A stretch of DNA of 64,000 bases from Desulfamplus magnetovallimortis (GCF_900170035.1 NZ_LT828541.1:116449-180448), one strand, 5' to 3'. Numbered from the stretch's first letter, positions 53,301 through 61,567 are shown. Made by a program: numbers and translations. Notes: generated by a model not told the origin, from the letters alone.

Positions 53301-53921
53301 AAAATCGTAATCGACTCCATTGATATGCCGACAGGATACTCCATGGTATGGTCGGGTCAGTACGAATATATGGAAAAGGCGAGAAAAACACTGAGCATAA
53401 TTGTTCCTGCCACTCTGGCCATTATCTTTTTTCTTTTGTACATCCACTTTAAAAACATCGTTGAAGCCATTATTGTAATGGGAACCCTGCCCTTTGCCAT
53501 GGTGGGAGGCATCTGGCTGATTTACCTTCTGAATTACAATGTATCCGTGGCTGTGGTGGTTGGCTTCATTGCGCTTTCAGGTCTTGCCGCAGAGACAGGG
53601 GTTGTTATGCTGGTCTATCTGGACGAGATATTTGAACGAAGACTCAAAGAGGGATCCATGAACTCCTACCAGGATATGCTGTCCGGTATTATTGAAGGGG
53701 CTGCAGAACGGGTAAGACCCAAAATCATGACCGTTGCCACCACTGTAATTGGTCTTTTGCCTGTAATGTGGGGATCGGAAACAGGTTCTCAGGTGATGAA
53801 AAGGATAGCTGCACCCATGGTAGGTGGATTGATATCATCAACAATTTTGACACTTATAATCATTCCGGCCATCTATCTGACCTGGAAAAAATGGCAATTT
53901 GGATATACTGAAAAATTATGA
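50379..53921 (+). CDS. cusA: CusA-like heavy-metal RND efflux pump
   Basis: 1180 aa, GGGAG site. HME-RND hallmarks: NIPVDAIPDLSDVQVIIYTEY at the N-terminus and the relay helix AIAIGVMVDASVVLVENAHKHLERD. The three methionines used by CusA for Cu(I)/Ag(I) are kept in LLYMPTTLPG, APLSMIETTI and RIDMLSTGIK, so monovalent copper or silver is the likely substrate. Between the second and third lies an insert (~705-775) with two similar segments, FFSQWPSWLKAPLTLIWPE and FFSNWPDFVKKILPLSLIW, not present in E. coli CusA. About 12 membrane helices. Confidence 0.95.
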   Translation: MIEKIIEWSVKNRFMVILTTLFVIAGGIIAMLNIPVDAIPDLSDVQVIIYTEYSGQGPQVVEDQVTYPLTTAMLSVPYAKVVRGYSFFGLSFVYIIFEDGTDLYWARSRMLEYLNFVSGRLPAGVTPSLGPDATGVGWVYEYLLKDTTGKYDLQQMRSIQDWYLRYELTAVPGVSEVASIGGFVKQYQVEVDPNKLMAHNLSIRKVKDAIQRSNKDVGGKLLEMGEMEFMVRGLGYIKSIEEIANIAVGVDLAGTPILIKNIANIHIGPELRRGILEWNGQGEVAGGVVIMRFGENALDVIKKVKEKLADLEKGLPKGIVIETGYDRSALIERAVTTLKNKLIEEMLVVTLICIVFLLHFRSAFVAIFTLPVGILMAFLIIYPLGINANIMSLGGIAIAIGVMVDASVVLVENAHKHLERDAGEKSHTQIIIDASKEVGPALFYSLLIITVSFLPVFTLTEQSGRMFKPLAYTKTFAMAASSVLAVTVIPVLMTFFVLERPVNPALSRKKKNLIYLGLPVLPVAFILLIGIADMTGMAEIMGITGINGVSPFHLPDWSLTAAIALSVFLIFCIIPQKIYPEHRNPVSRFFIMLYIPCIHVVLKWRKLTILMAIIVMAFTWYPFSRLGSEFMPPLNEGDLLYMPTTLPGISITKARELLQQTDKIIQRFPEVQHTLGKIGRAETPTDPAPLSMIETTIMLKPEVEYETVEVKRFFSQWPSWLKAPLTLIWPEVTKGKIIHEWRKKTIPRFFSNWPDFVKKILPLSLIWPEERYITIKELIEDLDAAIQFPGLTNAWTMPIKTRIDMLSTGIKTPVGIKLMGPDLTVLTDLGATIEAIVRDIPGTLSVFSERVTGGNYMDFDIRRDQIARYGLTVGDVQDVIMTAIGGMNISYTVEGLERYPINLRYNRELRDSLEKIKRVLVPTPTGAHIPLAQLVNFSIHKGPGAIKSENSRRTAWIYVDIKDMDLGSYVKKAKKIVIDSIDMPTGYSMVWSGQYEYMEKARKTLSIIVPATLAIIFFLLYIHFKNIVEAIIVMGTLPFAMVGGIWLIYLLNYNVSVAVVVGFIALSGLAAETGVVMLVYLDEIFERRLKEGSMNSYQDMLSGIIEGAAERVRPKIMTVATTVIGLLPVMWGSETGSQVMKRIAAPMVGGLISSTILTLIIIPAIYLTWKKWQFGYTEKL

Positions 53922-53977
53922 ATTCATATAACCAGCATGGCTTTCCACCTTCACAATCGAAAGAATGAAATTCGTTT

Positions 53978-54173
53978 TAAACAGGCATGATTAATTACGT
54001 ATCAATCATCACCAAATATAAAAATGATAATCATTTTCACGGTAAACGGTCATGGCTGCCATTCAGTCAGCCCCGAATATAGAAAATTGTATCCATTTTC
54101 ACGGCAAACAGGCATGATTGATTGCGTATCAATCACCCCCAAATATAAAAATAATAATCATTTTCACGGCAAA
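53978..54173 (-). repeat. Family C repeat, three tandem units upstream of a copper-binding protein
   Basis: Units 53978-54046, 54043-54108 and 54106-54173, minus orientation. Unit 1 carries AAAATGATAATCATTTT, whose inner 13 bases equal the core of the Fur-box consensus. Unit 2 is the GGCTG/CAGCC hairpin subtype. Unit 3 has AAATAATAATCATTTT and the TGATTGAT hairpin. Confidence 0.8.
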
Positions 54174-54180
54174 ACAGAAC

Positions 54181-54208
54181 GTAGAGACGTTGCATGCAAC
54201 GTCTCTAC
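54181..54208. repeat. Perfect 28-nt palindrome
   Basis: The two 14-base arms (GTAGAGACGTTGCA and its exact complement) leave no loop. It is followed by ATTTTAT. A related palindrome with different centre bases lies inside the family C unit at 34953-35028. It may act as a terminator or be a REP-like element. Confidence 0.8.
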
Positions 54209-54242
54209 ATTTTATAAATAATGTTAAAAAAAGGAGAATACC

Positions 54243-54755
54243 ATGAAAAATAACATACTCATCACAGCAACCGCCCTGATTATGGCACTGTCATTTTCAC
54301 CTCTGTCAATGGCATCTTCAAGCGGCCATGATGCATCCCATGGGACAGATAGCCATAAAACCCATGACATGTCAGAAAACACGGCCACTATGAACCACGG
54401 TGCCCACAGCGGTGAAGCAATGCACAGTTCCATGGTCGGGAAATACCATTTCACATATGAACTCATTGACATGCGAAAGAAGATGAAAGAGATGGAAAAC
54501 ATGCCGGAGATGAAGGCAACCCATCACATGATGCTCTTCATTAAATCCCATGAAGGCAAAGCCCCTGAAAAAGCAATGGTGGGTTTTCTGATTCAAAACC
54601 CCGACGGCACCACCCAGAAGATTATGGCCATGGGCATGGGCGATGGATTTGGAGCAGATGTTGATTTTGGCAAAACCGGAATCTATAAAATCAAGGTTAA
54701 GGCCATGGCCGGGGAAGAGAAACTTTTGGATACGTTTGAGTATGAAGTAAAATAG
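54243..54755 (+). CDS. Exported His/Met-rich copper-binding protein
   Basis: 170 aa, AAAGGAGA site. Signal peptide ~1-24. Residues 25-65 are rich in His and Met (GHDASHGTDSHKTHDMS, MNHGAHSGEAMHSSM), typical of periplasmic copper chaperones. The remaining ~100 residues form a compact domain with repeated Met (MKEMENMPEMKATHHMM, KIMAMGMGDGFG), beta-rich towards the end. It follows the Cus pump and probably hands copper to it or buffers it. No exact family assigned. Confidence 0.8.
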   Translation: MKNNILITATALIMALSFSPLSMASSSGHDASHGTDSHKTHDMSENTATMNHGAHSGEAMHSSMVGKYHFTYELIDMRKKMKEMENMPEMKATHHMMLFIKSHEGKAPEKAMVGFLIQNPDGTTQKIMAMGMGDGFGADVDFGKTGIYKIKVKAMAGEEKLLDTFEYEVK

Positions 54756-54761
54756 TGCTTT

Positions 54762-54880
54762 TTTACCGTGGGATTAGATACATATTCCTATATTCTGGGA
54801 TGGCGAAAACTCCGTCATGACTGTTTACTTGCTAAACACTCATGGCAGAATTTCGGTCGCCCCGCCCCAATTATGAAAAG
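54762..54880. repeat. Family C repeat, two divergent units
   Basis: Plus unit 54762-54827 (second hairpin TGGCG/CGTCA) and a partial minus unit 54833-54880. Between the copper-binding protein and the nitroreductase. Confidence 0.65.
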
Positions 54881-54903
54881 AGAGATTTAAAGGATATTTT
54901 TTT

Positions 54904-55686
54904 ATGACAAACCCGAATCACAATCGCGGTAATCGGTTTGACTATAACCGATTTTTTCTTAAAGATACGATCAGACAGCAGATCAACTTTGCCCGCACTG
55001 ATCAAAATCAACAAAGAGAAGCTCCACCACTGCAAAAACCCTGCCCTGCAGATGTTGTGCGTATTGATATTCCGGATGGAGAAGCGTCACTGAAAAAGCT
55101 TTGCAATATGTCAGTTGCAGATGCAATCCTTAAGAGGGAAAGTGTCCGGAATTACACATCTGCATCTTTGACACTAAATGAGCTGTCTGCGCTTCTCTGG
55201 GCGACCCAGGGTGTAAGAAAAATTTTAAGCACCTGCACTGCACTTAGGAGTGTCCCTTCTGCTGGTGCACGACATGCCTTTGAAACCTATCTTGCTGTCA
55301 GTCGTATTGATGGATTGCCTTCTGGTTTATACAGATTTCTGCCATTTGAGAGAAAACTTGCCCAACTATCAATTGATTCAACAATAGGACATAAGGCAGC
55401 ATCCGCATGCCTTGGACAGCGATTTGTGGCATCTTCTGCTGTAACCTTTTTCTGGACTGTTATTCCATACAGGACAGAATGGAGATATGATCTGGCAGCC
55501 CATAAGGTTATTGCCATTGATGCAGGGCATCTGTGCCAGAACCTCTATCTTGCATGCACATCCCTTGGAGCAGGAACCTGTGCCATTGCAGCTTACGACC
55601 AGGATGCCTGTGACAAGCTTCTTGGAGTTGATGGAGAAGAAGAATTTACAATCTATATGGCACCTGTGGGAATGCGTTTCATGTAA
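54904..55686 (+). CDS. SagB-type nitroreductase-family flavoprotein
   Basis: 260 aa. DAILKRESVRNYTSASLTLNELSALLWATQGV is the opening of SagB-like nitroreductases; SAGARHAFETYLAV and LGAGTCAIAAYD supply FMN-site residues. SagB proteins in biosynthetic clusters oxidise azolines to azoles, but many relatives stand alone with unknown substrates. No precursor peptide or cyclodehydratase gene is adjacent, so a general reductase role is as likely. Confidence 0.85.
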   Translation: MTNPNHNRGNRFDYNRFFLKDTIRQQINFARTDQNQQREAPPLQKPCPADVVRIDIPDGEASLKKLCNMSVADAILKRESVRNYTSASLTLNELSALLWATQGVRKILSTCTALRSVPSAGARHAFETYLAVSRIDGLPSGLYRFLPFERKLAQLSIDSTIGHKAASACLGQRFVASSAVTFFWTVIPYRTEWRYDLAAHKVIAIDAGHLCQNLYLACTSLGAGTCAIAAYDQDACDKLLGVDGEEEFTIYMAPVGMRFM

Positions 55687-55741
55687 AAAAGCTGTCAGAA
55701 TTCCCTCTTGCACTTCGCTATGAACGCTTTCATTGCCACCG

Positions 55742-55757
55742 TGGCATTTATTTTGCT
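55742..55757 (+). promoter_or_regulatory. Sigma-54 -24/-12 promoter of the CoA-transferase gene
   Basis: TGGCATTTATTTTGCT keeps GG (55743-55744) and GC (55755-55756) ten bases apart, with TGGCA and TTGC boxes matching the consensus. It lies ~90 bases before the start at 55848. A sigma-54 activator gene follows convergently. Confidence 0.72.
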
Positions 55758-55847
55758 TTTTGACTTCCAATGAATAATGGCAGGCAGATTTATAACCCAT
55801 ATTATAGAAAGCCAAACACAAAATAATGACCTTAATGGAGTATTTAC

Positions 55848-57521
55848 ATGGCAGAAAAAAACACCACGGGTGCCACTGACAGCGGTCACCCCATGCTTTC
55901 CTACAACTCTTCGGCCCGGGCAAAAAAAGGTAAAATCGTTTCCAGCCAGGAGGCGATTCAACTGATTCGATCCGGTGATACTGTTGCCACCGGCGGTTTT
56001 GTAGGCATTGGATTTCCGGAACAACTCGCCATCGCCCTTGAAGCGTATTATAAAAAAAACGGCAACCCCAAGGATCTCACACTGCTCTATGCTGCCGGCC
56101 AGGGAGATGGTGGTTCAAGGGGACTAAACCACCTGGGATACGAAGGACTTATAAGAAGGGTCATAGGCGGCCACTGGGGACTTGTACCCAAACTCCAGAA
56201 GCTTGCCGTTGAGAACAAGATCATCTCCTACAATCTTCCCCAAGGGGTAATTTCCCATATGTACAGAGACATAGCAGCTGGAAAACCCCGAACCATTACA
56301 ACAGTGGGATTGGGCACCTTTGTTGACCCAAGGCACGGAGGCGGTAAAATAAATGGAATCACCACAGAGGATCTGGTGGAACTCGTCAAGTTTGACGGCA
56401 ATGAGTACCTGGCCTATAAAACCATCCCCGTCAATGTGGCACTTCTGAGGGGAACCACCGCAGATACCGAGGGAAACATTACCATGGAGAAAGAAGCCCT
56501 GGTACTGGAATCCCTTGCCATTGCAACTGCTGCAAAAAATTCAGGTGGTATTGTAATCGTTCAGGTGGAGCGAATTGCAGAAAAAGGAACCCTCAATTCC
56601 AGACATGTTAAAATTCCCGGTATCCTTGTGGATTGCGTTGTGCTCTCCCAGGCTGAAAATCACTGGCAAACCTTTGCAGAGATCTATAACCCGTCTTACA
56701 GCGGAGAGCTTCGGGTTCCGGTCAACTCACTTGTACCAATGCAGATGGGCATACGTAAAATCATCGCAAGACGGGCAGCACTTGAGCTCAATGCCAACGA
56801 TATTGTAAATCTCGGTATAGGCATGCTCGAAGGGGTTTCCAATGTTGCCAACGAAGAGAAAATTCTGGAATACATGACCCTCACAGCAGAACCAGGTGTT
56901 ATTGGAGGTCTCCCGGCCGGCGGGTTGAACTTTGGTGCTGCTGTCAACACCGAAGCACTTATTGATCAGCCGGCTCAGTTTGACTTTTACGATGGAGGAG
57001 GACTTGATATAGCATTCCTGGGTCTTGCCCAGTCAGATCGCCACGGGAACCTCAATGTGAGTAAATTTGGCCCCAAACTTGCCGGTGCCGGTGGCTTTAT
57101 CAACATCAGCCAGAATGCCAAAAAGGTTGTGTTCATGGGTACATTCACTGCCGGTGGGCTTAACATCTCCATAAGTGATGGTGCCATAACCATTGAAGAG
57201 GAGGGCAAGGTAATAAAATTCAAGGATCATGTTGAACATGTTACCTTCAGCGGAAAGTATGCCGTAGAAAAAAGAAAATATATTCTCTATATAACAGAAC
57301 GATGCGTGTTTAGACTGACACCGGAAGGGATGCTGCTTACCGAGATTGCACCGGGTATTGACCTTGAAAGGGATATTCTTGCCCACATGGAGTTTAAACC
57401 CCTTATTTGCGACCCCTTGCCACTTATGGATGCCAGAATTTTCAAACAGGCACCCATGGGTCTCATGGATGATATCGTCAAAATTCCCTTTTTTCCTACA
57501 CCAGACCGGAAAATTTGTTAA
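55848..57521 (+). CDS. Acyl-CoA:carboxylate CoA-transferase (YdiF/propionate CoA-transferase type)
   Basis: 557 aa: a fused alpha/beta family I CoA-transferase. [19 protein letters not shown] opens the alpha half and [17 protein letters not shown] is typical of the family. The beta half has [14 protein letters not shown], with the catalytic Glu in GMLEG. It moves CoA between short acyl groups and acetate or propionate. Placed next to a sigma-54 activator and a TRAP importer, it probably activates or ferments the imported organic acid. AATGGAG site. Confidence 0.92.
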   Translation: MAEKNTTGATDSGHPMLSYNSSARAKKGKIVSSQEAIQLIRSGDTVATGGFVGIGFPEQLAIALEAYYKKNGNPKDLTLLYAAGQGDGGSRGLNHLGYEGLIRRVIGGHWGLVPKLQKLAVENKIISYNLPQGVISHMYRDIAAGKPRTITTVGLGTFVDPRHGGGKINGITTEDLVELVKFDGNEYLAYKTIPVNVALLRGTTADTEGNITMEKEALVLESLAIATAAKNSGGIVIVQVERIAEKGTLNSRHVKIPGILVDCVVLSQAENHWQTFAEIYNPSYSGELRVPVNSLVPMQMGIRKIIARRAALELNANDIVNLGIGMLEGVSNVANEEKILEYMTLTAEPGVIGGLPAGGLNFGAAVNTEALIDQPAQFDFYDGGGLDIAFLGLAQSDRHGNLNVSKFGPKLAGAGGFINISQNAKKVVFMGTFTAGGLNISISDGAITIEEEGKVIKFKDHVEHVTFSGKYAVEKRKYILYITERCVFRLTPEGMLLTEIAPGIDLERDILAHMEFKPLICDPLPLMDARIFKQAPMGLMDDIVKIPFFPTPDRKIC

Positions 57522-57537
57522 TCTGAATTGCTATAGT

Positions 57538-59010
57538 TCATAGTTCAAGATGATATTTTTTCATCTTCCTGTAGAGCATGGTTCTATGGATTCCCAACAT
57601 TTTAGCCGCTTTGCTCTTATTATTACCACATAGGTCCAGGGCCTGTATCACCGCCTCTTTTTCCGATTCCATCTGGATGGAACGCAGGCCCTGAACATTT
57701 CTATCTCTGTTTTTATCCATCTCTCTTTGTTTCGTTCCATTTGTATTGAGTTGTGCATCCCCATCCCTCAATGCTTTATGGGGTCGGTTATGGATATAAA
57801 ACGGAAGGTCAGATCTTTGTATGGTGTCGCCATCAAGGCGTGAAAGGGTACGTTCAAGAACATTGACAAGCTCTCTGACATTGCCTGGCCAATGGTAGGA
57901 TGCAAGGGCATTTCGAGCATGTTGGCTTATCCTTATCCCCTGCATGTCGGCCTCCTCAGAAAGTTTTTTCAAAAGAGCTTCTGCCAAAAGCAGGATATCA
58001 CTTCCTCTCTCTCGCAAGGGCGGCACGGACAAGGGAATAACATTCAATCGGTAGAAAAGATCTGTCCTAAACGTTCCCTCTTCCATCATATCTTCCAGAT
58101 GACGGTTGGTGGCGGCAATGAGTCTAAAATCCGATGTAATGAGTTTGCTTCCACCGATCCGCTCAAACTCCTTCTCCTCAAGCACCCTTAAAATCTTGGG
58201 CTGCATCTCCAGGGGCATGTCTCCAATTTCATCCAAAAAAATAGTCCCCCGATGGGCCAGTTCAAATTTCCCAGGCTTACCTCCAGGTCTTGCACCGGTA
58301 AATGCCCCCTTATCATAGCCAAACAGCTCGGATTCCAACAGATCCTTTGGAATGGCTGCACAGTTGATCCTCACAAAAGGGTATATCTTTCGATCACTTC
58401 CTTGGTGGATGGCTTGGGCAAATAGCTCCTTTCCGGTTCCACTTTCTCCTGTAATAAGAACAGGATAGGTGTTGGCAGTTGCCCTGAGTGCTTCCATCTT
58501 CAAGGAACGCATTCCTTCGCTTTCTCCCAGAATGCTCTCAAAGGTGTACCTTGTTGCACGAAGATTTAGCAACTCCTCTTCATAGAGCTTAACCTTGTAT
58601 TCAAGGGAATCAATCTTTCTGGCCAGCTTGCCCACTTCCCGAACATCACTGAACATGACCAGGCCAAACACTGCTATCACCTTTCCGTCCCTTTTCACCG
58701 GAATGCGTTGAACCACCGTTTTAACACCCTTGATATCCTGTATATGATTCACTTCGGCTTTGCCGGTCTTTGCCACGATATGCATACGGCTGTTTTCAAC
58801 AACCTCTTGACAATGCTTTCCCATCTGCTTGTCTCGATCAAGATCCAAGAATTTGCAGTAGGATGAGTTTATATAAAACACAATCCCCTCAGCATCTGTG
58901 ATGATGATTCCGTTTTTAAAACTGTCAAACATGTCGTGATACAAGGCAACGTCTTCCTTAAAAAAAGGGGTTTCTCGTTGAGTGATGGAAGTGTCTTGAG
59001 GAATGATCAT
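57538..59010 (-). CDS. PAS-containing sigma-54-dependent activator (Fis-type HTH)
   Basis: 490 aa from ATG 59010, set by AAAGGA six bases upstream (an adjacent ATG at 59013 is possible). The longer frame to 59217 runs through family C sequence and is rejected. PAS ~25-135 (NGIIITDAEGIVFYINSSYC), AAA+ ~165-395 with GESGTGKE, the sigma-54 contact GAFTGA and a DEIGDMP Walker B, then a Fis-type helix-turn-helix at the C-terminus (GNNKSKAAKMLGIHRTMLYRKMKKY). It likely senses a cytosolic acid or redox signal and activates the -24/-12 promoters at 55742 and 59198. Confidence 0.94.
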   Translation of the reverse strand: MIIPQDTSITQRETPFFKEDVALYHDMFDSFKNGIIITDAEGIVFYINSSYCKFLDLDRDKQMGKHCQEVVENSRMHIVAKTGKAEVNHIQDIKGVKTVVQRIPVKRDGKVIAVFGLVMFSDVREVGKLARKIDSLEYKVKLYEEELLNLRATRYTFESILGESEGMRSLKMEALRATANTYPVLITGESGTGKELFAQAIHQGSDRKIYPFVRINCAAIPKDLLESELFGYDKGAFTGARPGGKPGKFELAHRGTIFLDEIGDMPLEMQPKILRVLEEKEFERIGGSKLITSDFRLIAATNRHLEDMMEEGTFRTDLFYRLNVIPLSVPPLRERGSDILLLAEALLKKLSEEADMQGIRISQHARNALASYHWPGNVRELVNVLERTLSRLDGDTIQRSDLPFYIHNRPHKALRDGDAQLNTNGTKQREMDKNRDRNVQGLRSIQMESEKEAVIQALDLCGNNKSKAAKMLGIHRTMLYRKMKKYHLEL

Positions 59011-59029
59011 CATTATTCCTTTCATTACA

Positions 59030-59123
59030 TTGGAAATGAATCTCATTTTTATATTACTGTGAAAACACCCCTCACCATTTTCATGATCGGGGGGTGGCCA
59101 TTGAATTAGACCATGAGGGTTTA
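59030..59123 (+). repeat. Family C repeat (composite unit)
   Basis: A CATTTTTATATTACTGTGAAAA segment followed by the GATCGGGGGGTGGCC...GACCATGAGGGTTTA half, second hairpin TGGCC/GACCA with one mismatch. It overlaps the leader of the activator gene. Confidence 0.65.
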
Positions 59124-59699
59124 GGAGTGATTGATAAGTACTATAGTTATGAGCATTTATAATGTGGAGAAGATACCTGGCAATCCAGGAGGCTTTATTG
59201 GCTTTAGTGTTGCACATATGTGTACAGTGGGGTCTACATGTAGATTGAACGCTACATATCCTATGGTAGATCTATTAGGTAAATTCCATTGACATGTCAA
59301 ATCATTTTTTCAGCTAACGTTGTTAATAAATAAATGGATGCATTTGGGAGAAAGGGATGAGAAAGGGGTGAAAAACGAATTGAGCATGACCTTCAGTGGG
59401 ATAAAACAATATTTCGATGGATGTCTAAATCTAACTGCATTACCTGCTTGTTTTTTTCTGGCCTGCATATTGCAATGTAAACAAGAAACAGAAGTAAACG
59501 CCATTGTTCACCGTATTTATGAGCCCGTTGATTTAGTCGATTTTTGAAAAAATTACCACAATATGATGTGTTTCTTGATCACTTCAAATCATTATATTGT
59601 TTCAAAATCAAATATGTAAATACTTCATCAACGGAATCACTTATACAATATTGTGGCCAAATCACGTTTATCAATTTTAATGATTTATCAGGAGAAAAA
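59124..59699. other. Intergenic leader of the TRAP operon
   Basis: Holds the candidate sigma-54 promoter at 59198-59214 and a TCTACATGTAGA palindrome at 59233-59244. From 59320 to 59547 there is an open frame of 75 codons without a ribosome site, which I do not accept as a gene. The leader from the promoter to dctP is ~480 bases, unusually long; no riboswitch was recognised. Confidence 0.5.
59198..59214 (+). promoter_or_regulatory. Candidate sigma-54 promoter of the TRAP operon
   Basis: TTGGCTTTAGTGTTGCA: GG at 59200-59201 and GC at 59212-59213, ten bases apart, with TTGCA intact. It points towards dctP, away from the activator gene. The distance to the dctP start (~485 bases) weakens the call. 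Confidence 0.5.
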
Positions 59700-60851
59700 A
59701 TGAAAAAAAATTTAATCTTTATTACCGTCTGTTTACTAAGTTTTCTGCTAATCACTGCGTCATCCTTTGCCGCCAAACGAGAAAAATTCGGAGAGGATCT
59801 CCGCCATAATGAAGCCAAACGTGTCTCTTTCAAAACCTCCGATGAAAAAGTGCGATGGAAAATGGTGATGCCTTGGTCCAAGGGGCTTTTGTTTTACGAC
59901 ATCGCCGTTCACTTTGCAGACAGTGTACGTCTCGCATCGGCCGGCCGTCTTGATATCAAACCCTTTTCAGCAGGTGAGCTGGTTCCGGCCATGCAGAGTT
60001 TTGATGCTGTCAGTAAAGGCTCTGCCCAGGTAGGTCATGACTGGCCTGGATACTGGAAGGGAAAAAATGAAGCCTTTGTTGCGTTTGCATCGGTGCCCTT
60101 TGGTCTGGACGCAGAAGGGTACAATATCTGGCTTTATGAAAGAGGCGGCCTTGAGATGATGCAGGAACTATATGGGAAGTTCAACCTCTTCGCTCTACCA
60201 GGTGGGCAATGTGGACAGGAAATGGGACTTTTTTCCAATAAAAAAGCCACAAAAATGGAGGATTTTAAAGGCATGAGAGTCCGTACTCCGGGATGGTATA
60301 TGGACATCATGAATAATCTGGGTGCTTCGGTAAGTCCCCTTCCCGGCGGAGAAGTCTATCTTGCTCTTGAGCGTGGTGTTATTGATGCGGCAGAGTTCTC
60401 TTCTCCTGCCATCAACTATCCCATGGGATTTGATGAAATCACAAAATATGCCATCCAGCCCGGTGTTCATCAACCCGGTATCCAGTGTGCACTTTTCTTT
60501 AACCAGGATGCATACAATAGACTTCCCGAAGATCTTAAATGGATTGTTGATATCTGTGCCAAAGAGACCCAACTTTGGAGCTATAACTGGGTGAACAGCC
60601 TGAATGCCAAAGCCATACGCATGTTCAAAGAAAAAATTGAAATCGTCAAAATGGATAAAGAGACCCTGATTGAATTTAGGAAAACAACAAAAAGCTACAT
60701 TGATGAATTAAAATCAAAATATCCGGATGTTAAAAAAGTTATGGATTCCCAGGAAGCCTTTACCTCAGATTATGAAGATTGGAGAGATGCCAGAACCGGT
60801 GCAGCGCCATGGCCATATGAAAGATACATAGGCGGCCAGATCACAGAATAA
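59700..60851 (+). CDS. dctP: TRAP transporter substrate-binding protein (TakP-like DctP)
   Basis: 383 aa from ATG 59700, with AGGAG 6 bases upstream; the frame opens earlier at 59544 without a site. Signal peptide ~1-25. The family is close to TakP: LVPAMQSFDAVSKGSAQ, a PPGW-like ...FKGMRVRTPGW, GGEVYLALERGVIDAAEFS (arginine and acidic ligand motifs) and QPGVHQPGI. TakP binds 2-oxo acids such as pyruvate and 2-oxobutyrate, often with Na+ or Ca2+, so a 2-oxo or hydroxy acid is the likely substrate. Confidence 0.93.
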   Translation: MKKNLIFITVCLLSFLLITASSFAAKREKFGEDLRHNEAKRVSFKTSDEKVRWKMVMPWSKGLLFYDIAVHFADSVRLASAGRLDIKPFSAGELVPAMQSFDAVSKGSAQVGHDWPGYWKGKNEAFVAFASVPFGLDAEGYNIWLYERGGLEMMQELYGKFNLFALPGGQCGQEMGLFSNKKATKMEDFKGMRVRTPGWYMDIMNNLGASVSPLPGGEVYLALERGVIDAAEFSSPAINYPMGFDEITKYAIQPGVHQPGIQCALFFNQDAYNRLPEDLKWIVDICAKETQLWSYNWVNSLNAKAIRMFKEKIEIVKMDKETLIEFRKTTKSYIDELKSKYPDVKKVMDSQEAFTSDYEDWRDARTGAAPWPYERYIGGQITE

Positions 60852-60901
60852 CGAGCAGCCCGAATAACACTCTATCATAACAACAGATAAGGAACACGAC
60901 A

Positions 60902-61399
60902 ATGCTGGAACCATTATCACAAACCATTGAAAACATAAGCAGAAAGGAGGGAGAAGTCACCTCTTTTCTCATCTATCCCCTTCTCTTCATAGTTATTTAT
61001 GAAGTTTTCATGCGGTATGCGTTCAACGCACCCACCACATGGGGATTTGAGGCAACCACATTTCTTTATGGCCTTCACTACATGTTTGGATTTGCCTATA
61101 CCGATGTCCAAGACGGCCATGTAAAGGTCGATATTTTTACATCCCTGCTCTCTGAAAAAAAGCAGATTTTTATAAAAATCTTCACCAATATTGTGATGTT
61201 CATGCCTGTGATGTTCTGTATGACCCTGTGGGCATTCAAGTTTGCCTATACTTCCACCATGGGGCTTGAGGTCAACTCAACCAGCTGGGCACCGCCCATA
61301 TGGCCAATTAAAATTCTCATGGGCATATGTTTTCTGTTTCTGTTTTTACAGGGGGTGGCAAATCTCATCAATGATATCAACGCTCTGAAGCAGAAATAA
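60902..61399 (+). CDS. dctQ: TRAP transporter small membrane subunit (DctQ)
   Basis: 165 aa with four membrane helices. The conserved helix-2 segment EVFMRYAFNAPTTWGFEATTF is typical of DctQ. AAGGA site. It is 50 bases after dctP. It partners with the DctM subunit for Na+-driven uptake. Confidence 0.94.
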   Translation: MLEPLSQTIENISRKEGEVTSFLIYPLLFIVIYEVFMRYAFNAPTTWGFEATTFLYGLHYMFGFAYTDVQDGHVKVDIFTSLLSEKKQIFIKIFTNIVMFMPVMFCMTLWAFKFAYTSTMGLEVNSTSWAPPIWPIKILMGICFLFLFLQGVANLINDINALKQK

Positions 61400-61470
61400 A
61401 GGTCTGTAAACTTAACATTAATGTGCATAATGTACGTTATACGTAATGAGTCCTGGATAACTTATCCTAT

Positions 61471-61505
61471 GCCCCCTCTCCAGGCATGGAGAGGGGGCTT
61501 CATTT
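61471..61505. terminator. Strong hairpin between dctQ and dctM
   Basis: GCCCCCTCTCCA (61471-61482) and TGGAGAGGGGGC (61487-61498) form a perfect 12-bp stem with loop GGCA, followed by TTCATTT. It resembles the centre of family D and may be a D remnant (D3). It may attenuate dctM expression or protect the upstream RNA. Confidence 0.6.
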
Positions 61506-61567
61506 GGAGCTAAATGGGCACTTTACGTAAAATTCTTGATCTTAAAATGATTTAAAGAGGTATTCAC

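Larger units (their letters stand above)
53922..54242. other. Intergenic region: B fragment, three C units and a 28-nt palindrome
   Basis: Family B fragment (~53936-53980), family C array (53978-54173), perfect palindrome (54181-54208), then an AAAAAGGAGA ribosome site. Confidence 0.65.

Noticed and set aside
54904..55686. Thiazole/oxazole-modified peptide cluster around the SagB-like gene
   Set aside because: No precursor peptide, SagC/SagD-type cyclodehydratase or exporter lies nearby.
57538..59217. Longer N-terminus of the sigma-54 activator
   Set aside because: The extra ~69 residues are family C repeat sequence; AAAGGA before 59010 marks the start.
59320..59547. Small gene of 75 codons in the TRAP leader
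   Set aside because: No ribosome site, no family pattern, and it lies in the leader after a promoter candidate.
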